NCBI GenBank assembly: GCA_022448345.1
Contig: JAKVCB010000026.1
Coordinates: forward strand, 1 to 36,324
Direction of reading: 5' to 3'
Source of the DNA: Pirellulales bacterium
GTDB lineage: Bacteria > Planctomycetota > Planctomycetia > Pirellulales > Lacipirellulaceae
DNA length: 36,324 bases
The notes beneath the pieces are model-generated. The model was not told where the DNA came from. It made no database searches and saw only the letters and a program-made list of their open reading frames with translations. The stretch's first letter is position 1, and each line of letters starts with the position of its first letter. Made by a program: the position numbers and the translations under genes. Shown here in pieces: positions 1 to 7,874 of the stretch.

Positions 1-1
1 G

Positions 2-1504
2 GCCGACAAGGCAAAAATGCGGGTCGACATTGTCGACCAGCAAGTTGTTAAGACTGGCAAAGCATTTCTCGGCATGACCACCGGTTGTGCGAGGTGTCAC
101 GATCACAAGTTCGATCCGATTTCGCAACGAGATTACTATGCGATGGCGGGTTTCTTTTATAACACCCAGTCGGTTTATAAAACGGACCGTGGCGTTTGGA
201 GCGACATCGTCGAGCATGAATTGCCTCAAACCGAATTGCAACTGGCCCGGCAGGCTGAACAGGTGCAGCAACATGCGACAAAACTGTCCGCTTACAAAGA
301 TGAACGAGACACCGCAACGATACGGAAAGATGAATTGGAGGCATTGCTGAAAGAAGAGGAGGAAAAAGAAGCGGGTCAGGAAGAGTGGACCCAGGAGCGC
401 GATGGCCTGGTGGAGCGTATCGACCAACTCGATCAGCAAATCCTGCATGCGGAGTACTTTGCGCCCGGTTCAGAGAAGACCTACGGTGTACGTGATGTCA
501 GTGATCCTGATGACATGCACATCACGATTCGTGGTAACCCGCATGCCTTGGGCGAGAAAGTACCTCGTGGTTTTATGTCAGTGGTTACCGGGAGCGAAGC
601 AGTCGGACCTGCGATTCCACCGAAGGTGAGTGGTCGCCGTGAGTTTGCCGACTGGCTTGCCAGTGCCGACAATCCTCTCACGGCCCGGGTGACGGTCAAC
701 CGGATTTGGCAAAAGTTGTTTGGCGCAGGAGTGGTACCGTCGGTTGATTATTTTGGTGTTCGAGGGGAGGTACCAACCCATCCGGAATTGCTGGATCATT
801 TGGCGACAAAATTTATCCGCGATGGCTGGTCGCGAAAATCGTTGATTCGCTCTCTGGTCCTTTCCCGATCGTACCGGATGAGTAGTGCCTACGATGAGCA
901 ATCGTATGGGCGTGATCCAGCCAACAGTTTACTTTGGAGGATGAATCGTTGTCGACTTGACGCCGAAGCGCTGCGCGACTCAATGCTTGCGGTGAGTGGC
1001 CAACTATTAAGCTCAACGGGTGGACCGGCGCTGCCACTGGAGTTTGTTGAGAATGTTAAGAATATCGATCCTAAGAATGTGAATCCAGTTTCGTTCTCAA
1101 TCAAGCGGTGGCGTCCCCAGCAGGAGATGCAGCGCACTGTTTATTTGCCAGTTATTCGTTCGGCTCTCCAGCCGGGACCGGCGGAGTTGCGAAATGTATT
1201 TGATTTTCCGCAACCGGCTGAATTTGCCGGCCAACGGGCAACTACGGAAGTCCCCACGCAGGCTTTGTTTTTGATGAATAGTTCCGCGGTGAAGCAACAT
1301 GCGGTAAAATTGGCAGAACAAGTGAAGGGCGTTACAACGGAAAGTGATGCGAGACTGGAATTGTTGTGGCTCTGCACGTTAAATCGGCCGATTACTTCTG
1401 TTGAAAAGGAGGCATCCCAACCGTTTGTGTCGGGGGATGAAACAGGGTGGCATGAATTATGCCATGCGCTCTTGATGACCAATGAGTTCCTGATGACATT
1501 GTAA
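2..1504 (+). CDS. PSCyt2/PSD1 (DUF1549-DUF1553) protein, 5'-truncated
   Basis: This is the C-terminal part of a planctomycete-specific exported protein. The frame is open to the left edge: codons for ADKAK precede the first ATG at 17 and match the family, so the true start lies outside the window. A haem-type CxxCH (GCARCHDHKFDP) about 30 residues in is the end of the PSCyt2 (DUF1549) domain. A charged coiled-coil stretch follows (around residues 90-145, rich in E, K, Q and D). The rest is PSD1 (DUF1553), recognisable from REFADWLAS, NPLTARVTVNRIW, FIRDGWSRKSLIRSLVLSRSYR and, near the end, EVPTQALFLMNS. Members are usually 700-1100 residues and probably periplasmic; the biochemical role is unknown. 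A DUF1501 gene follows after about 30 bp, the usual partner, so the two are very likely cotranscribed. Family assignment is secure, function is not. Confidence 0.93.
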   Translation, partial: ADKAKMRVDIVDQQVVKTGKAFLGMTTGCARCHDHKFDPISQRDYYAMAGFFYNTQSVYKTDRGVWSDIVEHELPQTELQLARQAEQVQQHATKLSAYKDERDTATIRKDELEALLKEEEEKEAGQEEWTQERDGLVERIDQLDQQILHAEYFAPGSEKTYGVRDVSDPDDMHITIRGNPHALGEKVPRGFMSVVTGSEAVGPAIPPKVSGRREFADWLASADNPLTARVTVNRIWQKLFGAGVVPSVDYFGVRGEVPTHPELLDHLATKFIRDGWSRKSLIRSLVLSRSYRMSSAYDEQSYGRDPANSLLWRMNRCRLDAEALRDSMLAVSGQLLSSTGGPALPLEFVENVKNIDPKNVNPVSFSIKRWRPQQEMQRTVYLPVIRSALQPGPAELRNVFDFPQPAEFAGQRATTEVPTQALFLMNSSAVKQHAVKLAEQVKGVTTESDARLELLWLCTLNRPITSVEKEASQPFVSGDETGWHELCHALLMTNEFLMTL

Positions 1505-1535
1505 GCAAAAGCAAAACACCTAAAAAAGGTTGATG

Positions 1536-2957
1536 ATGAAGAGGCAATTGGTATCGGAGATGTCCCGTCGACAGTGGTTGCGAACAGCCGGGTGTGGCTT
1601 TGGCAGTGTGGCGCTACAAGGGATGATTTCGAAACTGGCCAGCGCAGCAGGTCAACCGGGCCGCCGGTATGGCCCCAATCATCCTCCTCGTGCGAAACGA
1701 GTTATCTTTCTGTTCATGGCCGGAGGGCCGTCGCAGCCTGACTTGTTTGACCCGAAACCGATCATCGCCAGGTATCACGGCAAGACGATTTCGGCTCCGG
1801 TCGACAAGCATCAGCTTCGATTGGGGGTCGACCAGTTTCTTGCCATGAAACCTGTTGCTCCCGTTCGGCCCCGCGGTGAGTGTGGCATGATGATGTCGGA
1901 CTTGTTGCCGAACCTGGCTCGCGTTACCGATGATTTATGTCTGATGAGGGCCATGCACACAGATAACAAGGCACATGCGCCGGCAACACTTCAATTCCAT
2001 ACGGGAACCTTGTCCGAGGTGCGCCCTTCCCTGGGGTCGTGGATCAGTTATGGGTTGGGAACGGAGAACGAAAATCTTCCGAGCTTTATGACCATTCATC
2101 CGCCGGGGGATGGACGTACCTATGGATCAGCATTTTTGGCTGGGGGCCACCAGGGAACCCCCGTTGTCGTGCCGGACGACGAGGAGACTTTGCCGATTAA
2201 ATACTTGCAGGACTCGACTGTCGAAGAGTTGATCCAGCGTCGCCGATTGGATTTTCAGCAAGGTATGAACCGACGCTTGCTTGGTCGTGTGCAGGCCGAT
2301 GCTCGCATGGAAGGTATGATTGAGTCCTTCGAACTTGCATTTCGTATGCAAACGGAAACACCTCAGTTGGTCGATTTGTCAGACGAGTCGGAAGAAACGT
2401 TACGGTTGTATGGTGTCAATGACGAAACAACGGATCGCAATGGGCGTGCTTGCCTGTTGGCTCGTCGCTTAAGCGAGGCGGGAGTCCGTTTTGTGCAGGT
2501 GACGTGTGGTGGTTGGGACCACCATGGGGATATTCGCACGGCCTTGCCGAATAGTTGTGCGCAAGTCGACAGGCCAATAGCTGGATTACTCGTTGATTTG
2601 AAACGACGAGGGTTACTCGACGAGACGCTTGTTTTGTGGTCGGGTGAATTTGGCCGTTCTCCATGGAGCCAGGATATTACCGGGACCTCGCCGATTGAAA
2701 AACATGGTCGGGAGCACCAGCAGGAGAGCTTCTGCGCGTTGATGGCCGGCGGTGGTGTGAAACCAGGATTGACCTATGGTGCGACCGACGATTTGGGTTA
2801 TCAGCCAGTGCAAGGTCGAATTCATCTCTACGACTTGCAAGCGACACTGCTGCACTTGTTGGGTCTTGATCATGAAAAGCTCACCTATCGGCACGAAGGT
2901 CGTGACTTTCGGCTGACCGATGTCTATGGCAACGTGGTGAGAGATATTCTGGCTTAG
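1536..2957 (+). CDS. DUF1501 domain-containing exported protein
   Basis: The protein has about 473 residues. A twin-arginine signal (SRRQWLRTAGCGFGSVALQG) lies at the N terminus, so export by Tat is expected. Family motifs are FMAGGPSQPDLFDPKP near residue 55, GGWDHHGDI, the SGEFGRSP motif and KHGREHQQESFCALMAGGG near the C terminus. DUF1501 has an alkaline-phosphatase/sulfatase-like fold, but no substrate is established. The local sequence reads TTG ATG ATG. The A-rich Shine-Dalgarno AAAAAAGG at 1522-1529 sits 6 nt before the ATG at 1536 and only 3 nt before the one at 1533, so 1536 is preferred; 1530 or 1533 would add one or two Met. The gene follows the PSD1 gene at once, as is general in planctomycetes, suggesting the two exported proteins act together. 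Confidence 0.93.
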   Translation: MKRQLVSEMSRRQWLRTAGCGFGSVALQGMISKLASAAGQPGRRYGPNHPPRAKRVIFLFMAGGPSQPDLFDPKPIIARYHGKTISAPVDKHQLRLGVDQFLAMKPVAPVRPRGECGMMMSDLLPNLARVTDDLCLMRAMHTDNKAHAPATLQFHTGTLSEVRPSLGSWISYGLGTENENLPSFMTIHPPGDGRTYGSAFLAGGHQGTPVVVPDDEETLPIKYLQDSTVEELIQRRRLDFQQGMNRRLLGRVQADARMEGMIESFELAFRMQTETPQLVDLSDESEETLRLYGVNDETTDRNGRACLLARRLSEAGVRFVQVTCGGWDHHGDIRTALPNSCAQVDRPIAGLLVDLKRRGLLDETLVLWSGEFGRSPWSQDITGTSPIEKHGREHQQESFCALMAGGGVKPGLTYGATDDLGYQPVQGRIHLYDLQATLLHLLGLDHEKLTYRHEGRDFRLTDVYGNVVRDILA

Positions 2958-3062
2958 CCAGCGTGTGCCGGTGGGTTGGTGGCACTTTCACACAAGAGTT
3001 ATTTCACCCCAGGCCGGACAGTTGTCATAGGAGTGAAGGGCACAGTCACCGCAGGACTTTAA

Positions 3063-4283
3063 TTATCTCAACATGGTCAGCGGGTTGTTGCGATTCTCCA
3101 GCGGAAGAGTGACGGGTCTTCCCTGGCGGTGTGATTCGAAGACCGCCACAATCATTTCAGTGGTGCCCCGCGCTTCGTACACCCCACAAAGTGGCTGACG
3201 GTCTTCTTCGATGGCAGCCAACAGATCCTCAATCACCAGCATGTAACGCGACCGGTACCGACGTCCCGAGAGAGGTTCCGGCTTGCCAATGCCGGCTGAG
3301 GAAACGGTTTGCCACTGTGCACCCGAGTGGCCAGGTGACCAGGTGGCATCACCAAGGTATTGGACCACCGGTAAAATACCTTCCCGGAACTCAAAAATTC
3401 CCTCTGAACCATAAATCTGCAGGGCAAATCGATTTGCGTTTCCGGCGTGTTTCAACGAACTGAAATAAGCCATCGCGCCGTTGGACATTTTGTACGTGGC
3501 GTGTACCTCATCGCCAGCGAGGGGGCCAAGGCCCTCGGGCCCCTCAAACACATCGTCCTGCGTGACCGGTCTGCCATTTTGGAGGACTGTGGCGTGGCAC
3601 CACTGGGCATGGCCTCCCAAAGCGCGGATTAAATCCATGATGTGCGTGCCCAGGACCCACAAGTCCTGTCCTCCGCCCCGGTGATCTTCTTTACCACGTC
3701 CACGAAACTCGAGTACTCGTCCGATCTTTCCTTCGTTGATAAGTTGTTGCACCCTGTTGAGGGTCGGGCTGTAATGGGTGATGTGTCCGATGGCCAACTT
3801 GGCCCCCGAGTTTTCACAGGCTGTCACAATTTCATCGGCTTCTGCCAAGGTGCGGCAAAACGGCTTTTCGATCAGGATATGAATTCCCCGCTGGGCTGCT
3901 GCTACGGCCATGTCGCGATGCTGATCGACCCAGCGAGGACAAATCACGACCAGGTCCAGATTAACTTCATCGAGCATGCGGTGGTAATCGGCAAAGGTCC
4001 GTTTTGCAGATAACCGCTTTTGCGCGTTGGCAAGTCCTGCCGGGTTGTCGTCAGCCACGGCCACGATCCTGGTCTGTGGGATTTCAAGAAACGCTTCGTC
4101 AAGCCTGTGCCCATAGCCACCACGTCCGGTGCTGCCGATCACGCCGACGCGATACGTGTTTTCGGGGGCATTTTTCCGGGCCTGGGCTAGTCGGACACTG
4201 CTGGAAATGAGACTCAGACCACCTGCCGATGCAGTACCCTGAAGAAAGTGCCGTCGTTTGATTGGAAGTTGGTGCTTTTGCAT
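3063..4283 (-). CDS. Gfo/Idh/MocA family oxidoreductase, Tat-exported
   Basis: This is a 406-residue NAD(P)-dependent sugar or inositol oxidoreductase-type protein. A twin-arginine signal is present (IKRRHFLQGTASAGG, residues 8-22). The Rossmann domain starts at YRVGVIGSTGRGG (about 44-56) and the diagnostic EKP motif is at 139-141. A C-terminal Gfo/Idh/MocA alpha/beta domain follows. Planctomycetes carry many such Tat-tagged paralogues; some members of the wider family are exported with a tightly bound cofactor, but the substrate here cannot be read from sequence. The gene stands alone and converges with the DUF1501 gene, whose stop is 105 bp away. The ATG at 4283 has AAAGG very close upstream. 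The family is certain; the reaction (oxidation, isomerisation or glycoside cleavage) is open. Confidence 0.93.
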   Translation of the reverse strand: MQKHQLPIKRRHFLQGTASAGGLSLISSSVRLAQARKNAPENTYRVGVIGSTGRGGYGHRLDEAFLEIPQTRIVAVADDNPAGLANAQKRLSAKRTFADYHRMLDEVNLDLVVICPRWVDQHRDMAVAAAQRGIHILIEKPFCRTLAEADEIVTACENSGAKLAIGHITHYSPTLNRVQQLINEGKIGRVLEFRGRGKEDHRGGGQDLWVLGTHIMDLIRALGGHAQWCHATVLQNGRPVTQDDVFEGPEGLGPLAGDEVHATYKMSNGAMAYFSSLKHAGNANRFALQIYGSEGIFEFREGILPVVQYLGDATWSPGHSGAQWQTVSSAGIGKPEPLSGRRYRSRYMLVIEDLLAAIEEDRQPLCGVYEARGTTEMIVAVFESHRQGRPVTLPLENRNNPLTMLR

Positions 4284-4665
4284 GACCTTTGCATGGCTCC
4301 GCGTATAAATGCCAACCGATAACTGCCGATTTGGAAAAGTCTCTTAAACGTGCGCGGTATGAAATTCGACCAGGCAGCCAGCGGTCCATTCAGTGTAGAA
4401 ACGGGCCGATTCATCCGCAAGTAATGGTTCGGCCGGCGTGATGGATGTGGCCGCACGAAGGTGCTCTCACTGGGCCGGCAGCCCTCGTGCTGCGCTCTTT
4501 GACTGACAGCCACTACCCTGCCCATAATGTTCGCTGTTGCAAACAGGTTTTGGCCCCTGGCACACAGCTTGAAATTGCGTTCGCTGAGCATTTTTCGTCC
4601 CGGGCGGAGTTTGCAGGCAGTGACGTTCCGATTCCCAATCTTTCACCCATTCGAAGTGACAAGCC
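4284..4665. other. intergenic region between divergent genes
   Basis: This 382-bp gap separates the Gfo/Idh gene (minus) from the SixA-type gene (plus), so it should hold both promoters. I see no convincing -35/-10 pair, no tandem repeats and no hairpin with a T-tract. Short open frames cross it on both strands, but none has a ribosome binding site or recognisable protein sequence. Confidence 0.5.
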
Positions 4666-5160
4666 ATGAAAACATTGCTGATACTGCGACATGCCAAGTC
4701 GAGTTGGAACGACGCGGGTATGGATGATCATGACCGCCCGCTCAACAAGCGGGGCAAACGGGTTGCACCACAAATGGGCCGCTTGCTCAAGGGCCAAGAC
4801 CTTGTTCCGGAGGTGATTGTCAGCTCAACCGCGCAACGGGCCAAAAAAACGGCCGAACTCGTGGCTGAAAACTGCAGCTACCTGGGGACCGTGGAAGTTA
4901 CCCAGAGGCTGTATCACGCATCGGCCGCCGAAGCCATCTCCGTGCTGGCCGAGCTGGACGGCGACCAGGCGTGCGTGCTGCTGGTCGCGCACAATCCGGG
5001 GGTTGAAGGGTTGCTTGAGGGTTTGACCGGAGAAGTCGCTGCGATGCCCACTGCCGCACTGGCCCAGGTTGAACTGCCCATCGACCAGTGGCCATCACTG
5101 AGCCTGGCGACCGAGGGGACGCTCATCAATCTGTGGCGACCGCGTGAACTGGAGGAGTGA
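4666..5160 (+). CDS. sixA: SixA-type phosphohistidine phosphatase (histidine phosphatase family)
   Basis: The protein has 164 residues, the usual size for SixA. The catalytic RHA/G motif is in LLILRHAKSSW (Arg8, His9), the nucleophile being His9. DRPLNKRGKR and SSTAQRAKKTAE follow as expected for the subfamily, and the second catalytic histidine lies in LLVAHNPGVEGLL (His109). SixA removes phosphate from phosphohistidine, classically on the HPt domain of the sensor kinase ArcB; many bacteria have orthologues of unknown target. It is cytoplasmic, with no signal peptide. It stands alone and no histidine kinase or HPt protein is in the window, so its partner is unknown. No clear Shine-Dalgarno precedes the ATG at 4666, but the conserved N terminus begins right there. 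Confidence 0.92.
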   Translation: MKTLLILRHAKSSWNDAGMDDHDRPLNKRGKRVAPQMGRLLKGQDLVPEVIVSSTAQRAKKTAELVAENCSYLGTVEVTQRLYHASAAEAISVLAELDGDQACVLLVAHNPGVEGLLEGLTGEVAAMPTAALAQVELPIDQWPSLSLATEGTLINLWRPRELEE

Positions 5161-5480
5161 GCTGGGTAGATCGCTGAAAGTTGCCGGCAACTGGGGAACC
5201 AGGCCCCGAAAAAAAGTCTACCTCGACCTGTTGGGGAATGAAGGCAATGTCTTGTTTTGGTTTTCCAAAGGGACGCGCGCAATCGGTCGTGAGTGGGAGG
5301 ATTTCCAGCCCAGGTTGGGGATGCTAGTCTCTTGCATCAAAGTTTCTGTGGGTTTGCGTCATCTTTGTAGCGTCTGCAGTACGGGCTGCTTGATATCAGA
5401 GAGTTATTGTAATAAACCATAGGACGCGATCAGGTCGCGGCAGGCGAACTAAAACCACAACCAGTTTATGGGTATCGGAT
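5161..5480. other. intergenic region, no gene seen
   Basis: This 320-bp stretch lies between the sixA-like gene and the dehydratase gene. It contains a perfect 14-bp palindrome, AGTTGCCGGCAACT, at about 5177-5190, with no T-tract after it, so it is not a simple intrinsic terminator. The ORF crossing the stretch overlaps the phosphatase gene in another frame and shows no recognisable protein. The dehydratase promoter should be in the AT-richer last 100 bp. Confidence 0.4.
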
Positions 5481-6404
5481 ATGAGCAGCCAAACAATCTA
5501 TCGAGGGGTTTTTCCTGTTGTACCAACGACATTTTTTGACAACGAAGAACTCGATATCGAAAGCCAACGCCGCGCGCTGGATTGCATGATTGATCAAGGC
5601 GTCGATGGCGTTTGCATTCTTGCCAACTATTCAGAACAATTTTTGCTCTCCGATGAGGAACGAGACCAGCTGCTGGACGTATGCCTCGATCATGTAGCTG
5701 GTCGTGTCCCTGTCATTGTAACGTGCAGCCATTACAGTACCCGTATCGTGATTGAGCGGGCAAGACGCGCCAATGACAAGGGGGCAGTCATGATTATGCT
5801 CATGCCGCCCTACCACGGTGCCGCCTTGAAGGCCGATGAAACCCGAACCTATGAACAGTTGGCTCGGGTTGCCGAACAGATCGACATTCCGATTATGATC
5901 CAGGATGCGCCTTTGAGTGGTGTGAGTCTGAGCGTAGAGTTTCTGGCACGATTGGCACGCGAAATTTCCAACGTCTCCTATTTCAAAATCGAAGTTCCAG
6001 GTGCCGCCAATAAGCTGCGGGCACTTATTGAAGCAGGTGGGGATGCGGTGGTGGGCCCTTTCGATGGAGAAGAGGCCATTACTTTGATGCCTGATTTGGA
6101 AGCAGGGGCGATCGGCACCATGTCGAGTGCCATGTATTCGGAGTTACTTAAACCAATTGTCCAAGACTATGGTTCTGGGGATGCAAAAGCAGCAGCTGCG
6201 CAGTACCACAGAATCCTGCCCCTGATCAATTATGAAAACCGTCAGTGTGGGCTTCAGGGGACCAAGGTGGTTATGAAAGAGGGTGGGGTTATCACCAGTG
6301 ACGTTGTCCGCCACCCCTTAAATCCAATGACCCCAGCCAGTCGCAAAGGCATTCTTAAGTTAGCCCGCGACCTTGATGTACTCGCCCTGCGCTGGGGCAA
6401 GTAG
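5481..6404 (+). CDS. araD: L-2-keto-3-deoxyarabonate dehydratase (DapA superfamily)
   Basis: This is a 307-residue class I aldolase-type TIM barrel. From memory of the family, the sequence follows L-2-keto-3-deoxyarabonate dehydratases closely rather than true DapA: RGVFPVVPTTF, CILANYSEQF, VPVIVTCSHYST, MPPYHGA, IMIQDAPLSGV, YFKIEVPGAANKLR, GPFDGEEAITL and LPLINYENRQ. The Schiff-base lysine should be Lys169 in SYFKIE. The Tyr of DapA (Tyr133 in E. coli) is replaced by Gln141 in IQDAP, which fits the dehydratase subfamily and argues against lysine biosynthesis. The enzyme would convert L-2-keto-3-deoxyarabonate to alpha-ketoglutarate semialdehyde in non-phosphorylating L-arabinose breakdown. 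No other gene of that pathway is adjacent, so a related sugar acid is possible. The symbol araD is shared with an unrelated ribulose-phosphate epimerase. Confidence 0.82.
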   Translation: MSSQTIYRGVFPVVPTTFFDNEELDIESQRRALDCMIDQGVDGVCILANYSEQFLLSDEERDQLLDVCLDHVAGRVPVIVTCSHYSTRIVIERARRANDKGAVMIMLMPPYHGAALKADETRTYEQLARVAEQIDIPIMIQDAPLSGVSLSVEFLARLAREISNVSYFKIEVPGAANKLRALIEAGGDAVVGPFDGEEAITLMPDLEAGAIGTMSSAMYSELLKPIVQDYGSGDAKAAAAQYHRILPLINYENRQCGLQGTKVVMKEGGVITSDVVRHPLNPMTPASRKGILKLARDLDVLALRWGK

Positions 6405-6408
6405 CGGT

Positions 6409-6472
6409 TTTAGATGGCCCAGAATTTAGATGGCCCAGAATTTAGATAGCCCAGAACTTAGATGGCCCAGAA
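6409..6472. repeat. tandem array, 16-bp unit x 4
   Basis: Four consecutive copies of TTTAGATGGCCCAGAA occupy 6409-6424, 6425-6440, 6441-6456 and 6457-6472. Copy 3 has AGATAGCCC in place of AGATGGCCC and copy 4 starts with C. The array begins 5 bp after the dehydratase stop codon, so it lies at the start of that gene's 3' untranslated region. Confidence 0.9.
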
Positions 6473-6542
6473 CTAGTCTGGTTTTGGGTAAGCCGGTAAT
6501 CCGCCCGACGGACAGAGAATTCTTCAGGGTGACCGGCGACCG

Positions 6543-6600
6543 ATTTGTACTGGGCTAATTTGTACTGCGCTAATTTGTACGGAGCTAATTGGAACGGGGC
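6543..6600. repeat. tandem array, 15-bp unit x ~4
   Basis: Three full copies of ATTTGTACTGGGCTA (with changes in the GGGC part) lie at 6543-6557, 6558-6572 and 6573-6587, followed by a diverged partial copy (ATTGGAACGGGGC) at 6588-6600. The CTGGGCTA in copy 1 is the exact reverse complement of TAGCCCAG in copy 3 of the preceding 16-bp array, so the two arrays could pair in RNA. Confidence 0.85.
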
Positions 6601-6750
6601 CCCAAATCATCGCAGGCAATGACCATTTTCAGCCGGGTATCAGCAAGTGGTATGCGGCAAGGTTTTCGTAACTGGTTGGCCCTGCCCAACTCACGGCGAC
6701 TATCCATTGCGGATTGCCGCTAAACTGGCAAAAAATCGAAGTCAAAAAAG

Positions 6751-6837
6751 ATTCATGGTCTATAAAATCTTAACAAGGAATTCATGGTTTATAATGTCGT
6801 AACGTGGAATTCATGGTTTATAATGTCGTAACAAGGA
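6751..6837. repeat. tandem array, 29-bp unit x 3
   Basis: Three direct copies of a 29-bp unit that starts ATTCATGGT(T/C)TATAA lie at 6751-6779, 6780-6808 and 6809-6837. Copies 2 and 3 differ only in the last few bases; copy 1 is more diverged (AAAATCTTAAC for AATGTCGTAAC). Each copy carries an ATG and a TATAA-like stretch. Confidence 0.9.
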
Positions 6838-6852
6838 CAGGTGGGGAGGATC

Positions 6853-6878
6853 AAACAGCTACTTCCAAGCTGTTTTTT
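6853..6878 (+). terminator. intrinsic terminator hairpin 1
   Basis: The 8-bp stem AAACAGCT / AGCTGTTT (6853-6860 and 6868-6875) with a 7-nt loop ends in a run of six T (6873-6878), the form of a Rho-independent terminator for plus-strand transcription. The nearest upstream plus gene ends about 450 bp earlier. Confidence 0.7.
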
Positions 6879-6939
6879 CGACTCGCCGCTGCTTTCAGAG
6901 TCACTAAAGTACCGGAATCTGAGAAGATCCTTCCGGTAG

Positions 6940-6975
6940 CCCCAGCCCCTCTACCTCCCAGGGCTGGGGTTTTTT
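6940..6975 (+). terminator. intrinsic terminator hairpin 2
   Basis: A perfect 9-bp GC-rich stem CCCCAGCCC / GGGCTGGGG (6940-6948 and 6961-6969) with a 12-nt loop is followed directly by six T. It is stronger than the hairpin 90 bp upstream, so plus-strand transcription is stopped by two successive signals here. Confidence 0.82.
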
Positions 6976-7078
6976 CATGCCAAGGCCGGCGGTTTTTTTA
7001 GAGCCGGCCAGATTTGCCCATTGGGTTCGGCCGCAAACCTGGCCGATGGAGTGCGATTTCACCTTGTCGGCTTGGCCT

Positions 7079-7858
7079 TCAACCGAAAACCTCTCTGAAA
7101 GCCTGCATCGCTTGTGACAAATCGCCGTTGGGCCAGCACTCCAGGCCAATCGTGCCAGAGTAACCGACGTCGCGCAGGGTTTGTGCAATTTGAGGATAGT
7201 TGATCTCTCCTGTCCCCGGTTCGTGACGGCCTGGCACATCGGCAATGTGAATGTAGCCCAAGTAATCACGGTATTGGCGAATGGTCTCAATGACGTTGCC
7301 TTGTTCCATTTGGACATGGTAGACGTCCAGCAACATTTTGATCCGTGGACTTCCAACTTCCGAAATCAAACGGACGCAATCCTCTGGTCGCGGAATCGCG
7401 TAACCGGGATGATCCAGGACCGTATTCAAGGGCTCGAGGTTGTAGAGAAGGTTTTCGCGTTCGGCAATCTCTGCCACTTCACAAAGTGTCTTGTAGGCAG
7501 TGATCCACATCGTTGCCGGGTGCGCAGCCTTTTTGTGAACCACTTCACCCTGAGGGCTCAACTTGCCGGTCAAAAGTAGCAGTTGCCGGCAATTTAGTTT
7601 GTGGGCGATCTCTACAGACTGATTGACCCCTTCCAGGTACTCTGCCACACCGTCGGGATGGACCATGCTGCCGTCGAGGCTACCGGAGAACGTGGCAATC
7701 TTGACGTCACGATTTTCCGCAATTGCGTCAAGATCCTGTTCGTGGGATGGCCATCGCCAGAACTCGGCAAGAAATCCGGCTTGGCTTACCTCTTGCACTC
7801 GCTCAGCAAAAGATAGGTCGCCAATGAGTGGTTCAACGCACACCGATAATTGAAACAC
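7079..7858 (-). CDS. hyi: hydroxypyruvate isomerase family protein
   Basis: This is a 259-residue TIM barrel, the length of E. coli Hyi (258). Family motifs are present in order: LYNLEPLN with Glu142, MLLDVYHVQMEQGN with Asp178, YIHIADVPGRHEPGTGEINY with His204, and GTIGLECWP with Glu240. These positions supply the metal ligands and general acid/base of Hyi. The enzyme interconverts hydroxypyruvate and tartronate semialdehyde; paralogues act on other ketoses or sugar acids. The start is GTG at 7858, with Shine-Dalgarno AGAAGGA (complement of 7866-7872) 7 nt before it. The stop of the dehydrogenase-like gene is 16 bp upstream, so the two form an operon. Hydroxyacid oxidation plus isomerisation would fit glyoxylate or glycerate metabolism, but the damaged active site of the partner leaves this uncertain. 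Confidence 0.85.
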   Translation of the reverse strand: MFQLSVCVEPLIGDLSFAERVQEVSQAGFLAEFWRWPSHEQDLDAIAENRDVKIATFSGSLDGSMVHPDGVAEYLEGVNQSVEIAHKLNCRQLLLLTGKLSPQGEVVHKKAAHPATMWITAYKTLCEVAEIAERENLLYNLEPLNTVLDHPGYAIPRPEDCVRLISEVGSPRIKMLLDVYHVQMEQGNVIETIRQYRDYLGYIHIADVPGRHEPGTGEINYPQIAQTLRDVGYSGTIGLECWPNGDLSQAMQAFREVFG

Positions 7859-7874
7859 ACTTGATTCCTTCTGT

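Larger units (their letters stand above)
6405..7078. other. intergenic region rich in tandem repeats
   Basis: This 674-bp gap between the dehydratase gene (plus) and the hydroxypyruvate isomerase-like gene (minus, ends 7079) holds three unrelated short tandem arrays and two plus-strand intrinsic terminator hairpins, each listed separately. The small ORF at 6804-7001 begins inside the 29-bp array and runs through both terminators, so I do not accept it as a gene. No conserved protein is visible in any frame. Confidence 0.6.

Noticed and set aside
6804-7001. Plus-strand ORF of 65 codons in the repeat-rich intergenic region
   Set aside because: It begins inside a 29-bp tandem repeat and runs through two intrinsic terminators; the sequence has no recognisable protein features.
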